Source: Mayfieldus profundus | GTDB taxonomy: Bacteria > Actinomycetota > Thermoleophilia > Solirubrobacterales > 70-9 | Direction of reading: 5' to 3' | DNA length: 14,070 nucleotides | Assembly (NCBI GenBank): GCA_038040325.1 | Contig: JBBPIM010000047.1 | Location: 1-14,070 of the forward strand | Part shown: positions 1 to 6,517 of the stretch, one piece after another | Layout: each line of letters starts with the position of its first letter | Position numbering within the stretch: the stretch's first letter is position 1 | The notes under the pieces: model-generated | Databases searched by the model: none | Seen by the model: the letters and a program-made list of their open reading frames with translations, nothing else | Told to the model about the DNA's origin: nothing | Program-made: the position numbers and the translations under genes

Positions 1-691
1 CCATGTCGTGGCCGTCGATCTCGATCGAGTCCCAGCCGAAGGCCTCGAACTTGGCGCGCACGTCGCCGGTGTCCATGACCTCCTCGGTGGTGCCGTCGGT
101 CTGCAGGTGGTTGTAGTCGACGATCGCGGTGAGGTTGGGGACCTTGTAGTGGGCGGCGGCGGCCGCGCCCTCCCAGGTCTCGCCCTCCTGGATGTCGCCG
201 TCGGAGAGCACGCCGAAGACGTGCGCGGTCTCGTGCAGGCCGTCGAGCCGCAGCCCGAGGCAGATGCCGACGCACATCGACAGCCCCTGGCCCAGCGAGC
301 CTGTCGAAACCTCAACCCCCGGGGTGCGGGTCATGTCGGGATGGCCCTGCAGATGCGATCCGATCTGCCGCAGGCCCATCAGGTCCTTGTGGGGGAAGTA
401 GCCGTGCTCGGCGAGCGCCGCGTACTGGATTGGCGCCGCGTGGCCCTTGCAGAGCACGAAACGGTCGCGCTCGCGCCACTCCCGGTTCGTGGGGTCGTGG
501 CGCAGCACCCGGTAGTAGAGCGCGGCGACGATGTCGGCCGCCGACAGCGAGGAGTCGAGATGGCCGGACTTCGCCACCGCGAGCATGCGCACGCAGTTGA
601 TGCGCAGCACCGTCGCGTAGCGCTCGAGCTCCGCGACTGATGGCTGCTCCCCCGGTTGCGGCGGGGGGTCTGGTACCGGTCTGAGGTGCAC
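1..691 (-). CDS. tkt: Transketolase, N-terminal subunit (3' end cut by window edge)
   Basis: Thiamine-diphosphate enzyme of the non-oxidative pentose phosphate pathway; the N-terminal part binds ThDP diphosphate and metal. About 230 residues are visible. Recognisable in order are AKSGHLDSSLS near the N-terminus, CKGHAAPIQYAAL, HPDMTRTPGVEVSTGSLGQG, the metal/ThDP stretch SDGDIQEGETWEGA followed by IVDYN, then LQTDGTTEEVMD, and FGWDSIEIDGHD at the window edge. This wording fits the split two-subunit transketolase type better than the single long chain, but the C-terminal side lies outside the window, so split versus fused is not proven. The start chosen is GTG at 691, preceded about ten bases upstream by GGGGAG. 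The frame stays open further upstream to another GTG near 751. It is divergent from the ZIP transporter gene. Family is certain; start is moderate. Confidence 0.93.
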   Translation of the reverse strand, partial: MHLRPVPDPPPQPGEQPSVAELERYATVLRINCVRMLAVAKSGHLDSSLSAADIVAALYYRVLRHDPTNREWRERDRFVLCKGHAAPIQYAALAEHGYFPHKDLMGLRQIGSHLQGHPDMTRTPGVEVSTGSLGQGLSMCVGICLGLRLDGLHETAHVFGVLSDGDIQEGETWEGAAAAAHYKVPNLTAIVDYNHLQTDGTTEEVMDTGDVRAKFEAFGWDSIEIDGHDM

Positions 692-701
692 GTTTCGGCG
701 G

Positions 702-707
702 CTCCCC
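702..707 (-). promoter_or_regulatory. Candidate ribosome binding site for the transketolase gene
   Basis: GGGGAG on the minus strand lies ten bases before the GTG at 691. It is the reason for choosing that start over the more distal GTG near 751. The match to the anti-Shine-Dalgarno sequence is partial. Confidence 0.4.
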
Positions 708-860
708 GGGTCGCCTGGATCGGGGCCGGTCAGGCTAGCAGCGGAAGGCACAAGGAGAACTTAGGAGCCCGGGCGGACAGCGGCCACCCGGCGACCTCTT
801 CGCAATTAGCGGAGATCGGCGTGGCAACTAGAGTGGACCGCTGCTCCCTCCAACGACGAA

Positions 861-1592
861 ATGCTGCTGCTGATCCTCGCCGGCACCGGGACCGCCTTCG
901 CGACCGGGCTCGGCGCGATCCCGGTTTTCTTCCTTGGCTCGCGAGCGCGTGCGCTTCGCCCCGTGTTGCTGGGGGTCGCCGCCGGGGTGATGGGCGTCGC
1001 CTCGATCGCGGGCCTGTTGCTGCCCGGGCTCGATGAAGGGTCGGCTCTCTCGGTGGGCGCGGGGTTAGGAGCCGGCGTCTCGTTTCTGCTCATCGCCCGT
1101 CTCGCCCTCGCCGAACACGAACGGCATCTGCATCGAGCCTGGAGCAGCGGGTATCGGACCTCGTTACTCGTCTTTGCGGTGCTGTTCGTGCACAGCCTGC
1201 CCGAGGGCTTCGCGATCGGGACCGCCTACGCCTCCGACACCGCGGGGTTGAGCCTGTTCGTGATCGTCGCCATAGCGATCCAGAACATTCCCGAGGGGAC
1301 CAGCGTCGCGATCCCGATGGCGGCTGCCGGCTTCAGCCGGGCCCGCCAGTTCTGGGCCGCGGTTGCGACCAGTGCGCCCCAGCCACTGGGAGCGGTTATC
1401 GCCTTCCTGCTGGTAGAGGAGGTAACCGGGCTGCTCCCCTTCTCGTTCGGGTTCGCGGCCGGGGCGATGCTGGCACTCATCGCCATCGAGCTTGCGCCCC
1501 AGGCGCTGCACGAGAGTCGGCGTGGAGCGTTGGCCGGCGCGGCTGTCGGCGCCCTGGCGATGCTCGCCCTCAGCGCCGCGCTGGGCGTGTAG
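861..1592 (+). CDS. ZIP-family divalent metal transporter
   Basis: A 243-residue, strongly hydrophobic integral membrane protein of the ZIP family (GufA-like branch), expected to move Zn2+ or a related divalent cation across the cytoplasmic membrane. Visible hallmarks are HSLPEGFAIG (H111 to E115) and QNIPEGTSVA (Q141 to E145), the paired metal-site motifs of transmembrane helices 4 and 5. A conserved late helix contains AIELAPQALHE (about 209-219). Roughly seven to eight hydrophobic segments can be seen. The cytoplasmic loop at about 83-100 is short and histidine-containing (AEHERHLHRAW), which may help bind metal. ATG at 861 is the first good start; no clear ribosome binding site precedes it. 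The FAD oxidoreductase start follows 20 bases after the stop, so the two are probably cotranscribed. Substrate metal cannot be told from the sequence. Confidence 0.9.
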   Translation: MLLLILAGTGTAFATGLGAIPVFFLGSRARALRPVLLGVAAGVMGVASIAGLLLPGLDEGSALSVGAGLGAGVSFLLIARLALAEHERHLHRAWSSGYRTSLLVFAVLFVHSLPEGFAIGTAYASDTAGLSLFVIVAIAIQNIPEGTSVAIPMAAAGFSRARQFWAAVATSAPQPLGAVIAFLLVEEVTGLLPFSFGFAAGAMLALIAIELAPQALHESRRGALAGAAVGALAMLALSAALGV

Positions 1593-1612
1593 CGTTGTGC
1601 GAAGACCCACCG

Positions 1613-2854
1613 ATGAGCTCGTCAGAACCGAAGAGCGCCCAGGCCCTGATCGCCGGCGGCGGGATCGCCGGGCTCGAGGCGCTGATGGCGCTACGCGACC
1701 TCGCCGGTGACCGCGTGCGGATCACCCTCGTCGCTCCCGACCCGGATTTCGTCTATAAGCCGCTGATCGTCGAGGAGCCGTTCTCCTCGCAGCCCGCGGA
1801 TCAGCGTGCCCTGGCTCCGGTCGCGGAGGAGTTCGAGGCGGAGTTCGTTCAGCAGGGCATCGTCGGCGTTGACCCAGCCGGTCACTCGGTTGAGCTTTCC
1901 GATGGCTCGAAGCGTCCATACGACAAGCTGATGGTCTGCGTCGGGGCTCGTCCGCGTGAAGCGTTCCCGGGCGTCGTCACCCTCCGCACCGACGGGCAGC
2001 CGTTGGCGATCGACGAGCTGCTGCGCGAGGCCGCCGCCGGTGATTCGAAACGAATCGCGTTCCTCATCCCACCCGGCCGCAGCTGGCCCCTGCCGGTTTA
2101 CGAACTGGCACTGATGGCACAGCGCCGCGCCCGCGAACTCGAGCTGCGGGACGTGCAGTGCTGCATCGTCACCCCCGAGGAAAGCCCGCTGATCGCTTTC
2201 GGACGTGCTGCGAGCGACTCGGTGGCTTCTCTGCTCGAGGCTCGCGGCATCCTCGTGCACTGCGCGGCAAGAGCAAAGGAGCTTTCCGATAGGGGGCTTG
2301 TCCTGTCACCCGGCGACTCACTGCTGGAGGCAGAGAGAGTCGTTTCGCTACCGGTCCTGGAGGGACCGCGGCTGGCCGGGCTACCGGCCGACGAGGACGG
2401 CTTCATCCTGATCGACGGGCACGCCCACGTCCGCGGCGTCGAGGACGTCTACGCCGCCGGCGATGGAACCAACTTCCCGATCAAGCACGGGGGGCTGGGA
2501 ACGCAGCAGGCGGATGCAGCGGCCGAGCACATTGCTGCCGATCTCGGGGCCGACGTAGAGCCGAAGCCGTTTCGGCCCATCGTCCGGGGCAAGCTGATCA
2601 CCGGCGACGAGTCCCTGTACATGCAGCAGGACGCCGGCGGCGGCGGCGGCGAGGTCGAGGCCTCGCCCGACTCCCTGTGGTGGCCGCCCCAGAAGGTCAG
2701 CGGCCGCTACCTGGCGCCGTGGCTCGGACATGAGACACCGCGCCTCGATCAGGAACCACCCGCTCACTCGATCGACGTCGAGGTCTCGCTACCTCACGAA
2801 TGGCATGAGGAACCGATGGCGCTGGACCCTCACCGAACGCCGGAGGTCGACTGA
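1613..2854 (+). CDS. FAD-dependent oxidoreductase of the NDH-2/sulfide:quinone reductase superfamily
   Basis: A 413-residue flavoprotein. The N-terminal Rossmann motif AGGGIAGLEA (about 14-23) binds the FAD ADP moiety. The second FAD motif VEDVYAAGDGTNFPI (about 276-290) is followed by KHGGLGTQQADAAAEHIA, as in quinone-linked members of this superfamily. The region where NDH-2 enzymes carry a second GxGxxG for NAD(P)H reads FLIPPGRSWPLPVYELAL (about 150-167), without that glycine motif. The catalytic cysteines of sulfide:quinone oxidoreductases are not in their expected contexts. Electron donor and acceptor are therefore unknown. No transmembrane helix is seen. The tail (about 354-372, LWWPPQKVSGRYLAPWLG) is aromatic and may contact the membrane, and a GGC repeat encodes five glycines near 342-346. 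ATG at 1613 is preferred over an in-frame TTG at 1595, which overlaps less convincing sequence. It lies between the ZIP and lipoprotein genes. Confidence 0.82.
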   Translation: MSSSEPKSAQALIAGGGIAGLEALMALRDLAGDRVRITLVAPDPDFVYKPLIVEEPFSSQPADQRALAPVAEEFEAEFVQQGIVGVDPAGHSVELSDGSKRPYDKLMVCVGARPREAFPGVVTLRTDGQPLAIDELLREAAAGDSKRIAFLIPPGRSWPLPVYELALMAQRRARELELRDVQCCIVTPEESPLIAFGRAASDSVASLLEARGILVHCAARAKELSDRGLVLSPGDSLLEAERVVSLPVLEGPRLAGLPADEDGFILIDGHAHVRGVEDVYAAGDGTNFPIKHGGLGTQQADAAAEHIAADLGADVEPKPFRPIVRGKLITGDESLYMQQDAGGGGGEVEASPDSLWWPPQKVSGRYLAPWLGHETPRLDQEPPAHSIDVEVSLPHEWHEEPMALDPHRTPEVD

Positions 2855-2883
2855 CTCTCTGCGGCCGGTCCGTCGGGTCGGCG

Positions 2884-3561
2884 ATGATTCGCCCGATGAA
2901 GCGGATCGCCATCGCAGGGGTCGCTGCAGCGCTGGTCATCGCGGGCTGCGGCGACGAGCAGAAAACGGAGAGCAGCCCCGCGCCATCGGCTCCCGTAAGC
3001 GCAAATGACGAGGTTGGGCCGGCCCCCGACGATGCAATCAGCGGCCGGCCCGGCGGCCCCGGCAGCGAGGACGGCGCGAGCAATGCGACCGACGCGGGGG
3101 GCGACGACCCCTACAACGAAGGGGCCGGGGGCCAGGGGGTGGCCCTGGAGGCGACGGTTCGCTCATACCTGAGCGCGATCAACCGTCGCGATGGCAGCGC
3201 GCTCTGCCAGCTGCTGGTGCCGGGCGCGCTGGACGGAGTGCGCCTGCCGGCGCGCGGGGCCGGCTGCGCGGCGTCAGTCACCGCCTCGATCGGCCACGCG
3301 CAACCGGGTGGCCTCGCCTGGCGCAAGACCAGCATCGACTCGATCGGGCCGGCCGAGCTAGACCGGGCAAGCCCCGGGCAGGCGCGGGTACGAGCGACGA
3401 TCGTGACCCTGTTTCGCGGCGGCCGCGAGCCCTCGATCGAAGACGATCTCGTCTACTTGGAGCGTTCGGGGACGGCCTGGCTGGTGGCCAAGCCGAGCGC
3501 GGCCTTCTATCGGGCGATCGGCTCCCGCGAGATCCCGCTTTCTGCCTTGGCCCCTCCCTAG
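2884..3561 (+). CDS. Secreted lipoprotein with a C-terminal NTF2-like domain
   Basis: A 225-residue predicted lipoprotein. MKRIAIAGVAAALVIAGC is a short basic n-region, hydrophobic core and a lipobox ending at Cys22, so the mature protein should be anchored outside the cytoplasmic membrane. A disordered Ser/Pro/Gly/Asp-rich linker follows (about 23-90). The folded domain (about 94-215) starts with VRSYLSAINRRDGSALCQLL, the helix pattern of NTF2-like/SnoaL-type domains, and ends with strand-like VYLERSGTAWLVAKPSAAFY. Two cysteines in the domain (ALCQLL and GAGCAAS) could form a disulfide outside the cell. Two in-frame ATGs, at 2884 and 2896, are possible; the second gives the tidier signal peptide, and neither has a clear ribosome binding site. 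It follows the oxidoreductase by about 30 bases and converges on the mau-like unit. Function unknown. Confidence 0.75.
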   Translation: MIRPMKRIAIAGVAAALVIAGCGDEQKTESSPAPSAPVSANDEVGPAPDDAISGRPGGPGSEDGASNATDAGGDDPYNEGAGGQGVALEATVRSYLSAINRRDGSALCQLLVPGALDGVRLPARGAGCAASVTASIGHAQPGGLAWRKTSIDSIGPAELDRASPGQARVRATIVTLFRGGREPSIEDDLVYLERSGTAWLVAKPSAAFYRAIGSREIPLSALAPP

Positions 3562-3589
3562 CCGAGGACTCGCCGGTGGCTCGAGCGCC

Positions 3590-5011
3590 CTAGCGGCGGC
3601 GATGTCGCAGCCGCACGCTGACCAGGTTCGCATTCCCCTGCGGGCCCTTCAGGACCGAGAAGAACACCCTGCGGCGTGTCAGCGCGGTCGTCCAGATCCA
3701 GCCGCTGCGGCGGCGCCTCGAGTAGACCGGGTAACCGCGGCGGTGGCCTCGCTTGCGGCGCACCATCAGGCGATCGCGGCCGCGGGTGCTGCGCACGTAG
3801 ACGATCCGCCGCCCGCGTACCGATGGGTTGTAGAGGCCTTCCTTTCGCGAGCGCAGGATGGTGCGATTGCGCCGCGCGTTCAGCCGCCGTTTGACGATGC
3901 TGCTGGCACGGCGGCTGTTGCGCGAGAAGACCAGCAGGCTGTGGTCGAGCGCCGGGCGGCTGAGCTGGGCGTAGCGGCCGGTCCTGGCGATCGTCTTGGC
4001 CGGGCCCGGGTTCCCGCCGCGGATGCGACGCGCGGCAAGCCGGTCGCCGCGGCGGCCGCCAACCCGATAGGCGAGCCAGCCGCGCGAGACTGCGACCCCG
4101 TCGGCGTGCGGCGCGGTCACCGAGCCGACCGGCGCGAGGCTGTGGCGGTCGAACAGGTTGATCTCATTGCCGGCCAGAAGGGCGACGTAGGGACCGCCCA
4201 CCGCGGGCTGGTTTCCGGGAAGGGCGCTGTACTGGCCCTCACGCAGCAGAAAGCCCGCCCCGTCCGGCGCCTGCCAGGCGAGGGCCCCGGGTACGACGGT
4301 GGGGTCGGCGCCGCCGCGGATCTCCACCTTGGCCGCCACCGCGCCGGGAACCGTCGCCAGCGCCGCGGCGGCGACCGCCAGCAGCGCCCCGTCGCCGAGC
4401 CGGAAGGCGCGATAGAGCTGCGGGCGCTCGGCCATCGACGCCACAGCCCGAACGCCGAGGGGCCGCCCAGCCAGCGGTGCAAGCCCGACCACGGGCAGCG
4501 CCCGTCCCAGCCCGAAGGCGAGGCCGATCGCCAGCCCCAATCCCGGATCGCCCAACGCAAAGCTGATCGCCGCCAAGGCCCAGACGCCGAAGGTGAGCAC
4601 GAAGGTGGTGAACCCGAGCCCGAGCAGGATCCCGTAGAGCGCCGCTGCCAGCGGCATCGGCATCACCCGCCGCCACTGCTCGGGCAGCTGGCGGCGGACC
4701 TGCGGAAAGATCGGCGCGCCGCGCAGCTCCAGCAGCGCCGCGGCGGCCGCGATCAGAGCCGCCACGGTGTAGGCGGCCCGACCGCTCCCGGGCAGCAGGC
4801 TGCCGGCGAGGGCGAGCTGGCCGAAGGTCACGACGCCGCCCAGGAGCGCCCCAGGCAGGAAGGCCGCGCAAGCAGCGAGCGTTGTCGGAAGTCCGCCGCG
4901 GTGCCCGGTCGGCCCGATCGTCTCGATCATCGAGAAGCCGCACGGTGACCACGTGCCGGTCCAGCCGGCGAGAAGTGCGGCGAGGACAAGGGTCAGCTCG
5001 ACCGCGCTCAA
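3590..5011 (-). CDS. MauF/CcdA-like membrane protein fused to a predicted beta-propeller domain
   Basis: A 473-residue protein in two parts. Residues 1-225 form about six transmembrane segments. The first contains GWTGTWSPCGFSMIE with Cys24; WSPCG is the signature I associate with MauF, a DsbD/CcdA-family protein needed to mature methylamine dehydrogenase. The only other cysteine is Cys48. The fourth-helix cysteine of classical CcdA is absent. Residues about 228-473 are soluble, very Arg-rich and predicted extracytoplasmic. They show repeats of the form small residue, turn, aromatic-rich strand, turn, strand (for example NPSVRGRRIVYVRS then DRLMVRRK), as in TolB-like or WD40-like propellers. 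About five units are visible. The start is TTG at 5011, sharing bases with the TGA of the MauA-like gene (TTGA overlap), so translation is probably coupled. MauF assignment is by motif and neighbours; the propeller is inferred. Confidence 0.78.
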   Translation of the reverse strand: MSAVELTLVLAALLAGWTGTWSPCGFSMIETIGPTGHRGGLPTTLAACAAFLPGALLGGVVTFGQLALAGSLLPGSGRAAYTVAALIAAAAALLELRGAPIFPQVRRQLPEQWRRVMPMPLAAALYGILLGLGFTTFVLTFGVWALAAISFALGDPGLGLAIGLAFGLGRALPVVGLAPLAGRPLGVRAVASMAERPQLYRAFRLGDGALLAVAAAALATVPGAVAAKVEIRGGADPTVVPGALAWQAPDGAGFLLREGQYSALPGNQPAVGGPYVALLAGNEINLFDRHSLAPVGSVTAPHADGVAVSRGWLAYRVGGRRGDRLAARRIRGGNPGPAKTIARTGRYAQLSRPALDHSLLVFSRNSRRASSIVKRRLNARRNRTILRSRKEGLYNPSVRGRRIVYVRSTRGRDRLMVRRKRGHRRGYPVYSRRRRSGWIWTTALTRRRVFFSVLKGPQGNANLVSVRLRHRRR

Positions 5012-5589
5012 CAGGGCACCCTGGTCTGGTAGTAGTGGACGCAGAAGACCTTGCGGCCCGAGAAGCAGTAACCGGTGAGAGCAGCGTCGCCGTTGATGCG
5101 CCGGCTGCTGTAGGCGCAGCAGTCCCGCAGCTGGCGCACGTGACCCTCGCAGCAGCGGTACCAGGAGCCGTCGAGGTGGCCCTGGAAGCCGTAGACCTCG
5201 CCGGTGCGGTCGCAGACCCGGGTGCGCGGCGCCGGGGGAAGAGCGCGGCCGTCGGGGTCGAGCAAGGTCCGGCCGTCACCGTCCACGGGTCTGCCGTGGG
5301 GTTCGACCGGCCGGCCGAGGTCGTCAATCGGCTGGCCATTTTCCGGCCTCAGCGGGTAGCCCCTGGCGTCTATCCGCGGAAGCCCGATCGAGGTCGGGTG
5401 CAGGCAGGACCCGGTGGTGTAGGTGTGGCCGCAGAAATGGAAGGCGTCCGACTCGCCCGGCTTGACGGCAGCGGCGACCGCGCCGCCGGCCGTCGCCAGG
5501 AACAACACCCTGCTGACCCTGGAGAGAAAGCCGCGGCGCGAGGTCTGGCCGGCGAGCGACTCGGTTGCCCGGTCGAGGTGCTCAGGCAG
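5008..5589 (-). CDS. Methylamine dehydrogenase light chain (MauA)-like protein, Tat-exported, second TTQ tryptophan replaced by tyrosine
   Basis: About 193 residues from the proposed start. TSRRGFLSRVSR (16-27) followed by a hydrophobic stretch is a twin-arginine signal, matching the Tat-type leaders of MauA proteins. The exported part has ten cysteines (53, 62, 126, 146, 147, 157, 158, 175, 183, 193); canonical MauA has twelve in six disulfides. GSWYRCC (W143) and LRDCCAY (156-160) correspond to the SWVASC and YRDCCGY segments of MauA, which hold TTQ Trp57 and catalytic Asp76. The second TTQ residue sits in IIWCF of MauA; here it is TGYCF, with Y174 replacing Trp108. A Gly-Arg-Pro-Val repeat is inserted at 77-118. 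The start is uncertain: CTG at 5589 overlaps the MauED stop and leaves the Tat motif near the N-terminus. The next upstream in-frame candidates are TTG near 5718 and ATG at 5724, inside mauED. Family assignment rests on motif matching from memory, not an alignment. Confidence 0.75.
   Translation of the reverse strand: MPEHLDRATESLAGQTSRRGFLSRVSRVLFLATAGGAVAAAVKPGESDAFHFCGHTYTTGSCLHPTSIGLPRIDARGYPLRPENGQPIDDLGRPVEPHGRPVDGDGRTLLDPDGRALPPAPRTRVCDRTGEVYGFQGHLDGSWYRCCEGHVRQLRDCCAYSSRRINGDAALTGYCFSGRKVFCVHYYQTRVPC
5236..5361 (-). repeat. Gly-Arg-Pro-Val heptad-like repeat inserted in the MauA-like protein
   Basis: Residues 77-118 contain six consecutive units beginning with glycine at 77, 85, 92, 99, 106 and 114, spaced 8, 7, 7, 7 and 8 residues. 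Typical units read GRPVEPH, GRPVDGD and GRTLLDPD. The stretch has no cysteine and separates the first two cysteines from the TTQ-like core. It looks like an extended, surface-exposed linker rich in Pro, Asp and Arg. Confidence 0.8.
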
Positions 5590-6487
5590 GGCTGGGTGCC
5601 CCTCTCTCTCCCCTCGCCTCGGCGCGGCGGTGCTCGGCGGTGGCGAGCACGCTTTCCAGCTGCGCGAGGCTGTTGAAGTTCCCCTTTGCCAGCACGGTGC
5701 CGTCGAGGTCGAGCGCAATCGCATAGGGGCTACCGGGGACGCCGAGCTCACGCCACAGCTCGCCCTCCGACTCCTCCTCGAAGGTCTCGACGGCGAGAAA
5801 CGACTCGCGCGCCAGCGAGGCGACCGCCGGCTCTAGCCCGTGACAGACGTGGCATTCGGCGGAGACGAACACGCCCAGGGCGGTCTCCGCGCGAGACCCG
5901 GGCCGGAAGCGCTCGACGAGGGCCGCGCGGCTGCCGATCGGCGGGCCCTCGCCCTCGATCTCCAGCGCCGCGGCGGGGCCGAGCCGCAACCGCAGCATGC
6001 CCACCTCGCGGGCAAGTGCAAGGACTGCCACGCCCAGGCCGGCGCAGCCGAGCAGTGCCACACCGAGGCCGAGGCCGAGCCATTGATCGGTGCTGAGCTC
6101 GCTGTGAGGCAGCAGCGGCAGCGCCGCGAAGCCGGTGGCGAAGGCGAGGTTGCGGACCACTCCAGGCCAGCCCACCTTCGAGCGCGATCCGAAGCAGGCG
6201 CAGGGAGCGCCGGCGCGGCCCGAGCGCAGGGCGCTCAGCAGGGCGAGCCCGAAGGCCGCCATCAGGCCGGCGGCGGCGTAGGCCGCCGCGTCGAGGCCGG
6301 CCGCAACGCCCGCGGCCAGCAACAGCTCGGCGGCAATCAGCCCGGTGAGGACGGCGCGGCGGCGGCGCTGGCCATCTATGCCAAAGGTCCCAAGCGCAGC
6401 CGCGCTCGAGCCCGGGCTGGCAAGCTTGGTGATGGCGGAAACCACCAGCACCGCAGCGAACGCGAGACGCAGAATTTCCCCAGCCAT
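5582..6487 (-). CDS. MauE-MauD fusion: membrane domain plus thioredoxin-like domain
   Basis: A 301-residue protein that joins two functions usually split between MauE and MauD, which make disulfides and mature the methylamine dehydrogenase light chain in the periplasm. Residues 1-160 are a DoxX/MauE-type bundle of about four to five helices, with SAITKL (18-22) and the MauE-like cysteine motif PCACFG (C96, C98) at a membrane edge. Residues about 180-290 are a thioredoxin-like fold as in MauD, with the redox pair CHVC at 212-215 inside FVSAECHVCHGLEP. The cis-proline loop VPGSPYAIALD follows (about 250-260), then DGTVLAKGNFNSLAQLESVL. ATG at 6487 lies 30 bases after the nadA stop. Its own stop overlaps the proposed start of the MauA-like gene. 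Separate MauE and MauD genes are the norm in classical clusters, so the fusion is notable. Confidence 0.83.
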   Translation of the reverse strand: MAGEILRLAFAAVLVVSAITKLASPGSSAAALGTFGIDGQRRRRAVLTGLIAAELLLAAGVAAGLDAAAYAAAGLMAAFGLALLSALRSGRAGAPCACFGSRSKVGWPGVVRNLAFATGFAALPLLPHSELSTDQWLGLGLGVALLGCAGLGVAVLALAREVGMLRLRLGPAAALEIEGEGPPIGSRAALVERFRPGSRAETALGVFVSAECHVCHGLEPAVASLARESFLAVETFEEESEGELWRELGVPGSPYAIALDLDGTVLAKGNFNSLAQLESVLATAEHRRAEARGERGAPSPA

Positions 6488-6517
6488 GGCCGCGAATCTA
6501 GCAGCGGCCGGTGAGGT

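Noticed and set aside
806..834. TTAGCG and TAGAGT with 17-base spacing as a promoter for the ZIP gene
   Set aside because: Spacing is right but both hexamers match the consensus poorly; not enough to call.
1613..2854. Assignment of the flavoprotein as a sulfide:quinone oxidoreductase
   Set aside because: The catalytic cysteine contexts of that family are not seen, so only the superfamily is supported.
3602..4948. A 448-residue open frame on the plus strand opposite the MauF-like gene
   Set aside because: Composition is Arg/Ala/Gly/Gln-rich with no domain, and it mirrors a real membrane protein on the other strand. It is an antisense artefact of high GC.
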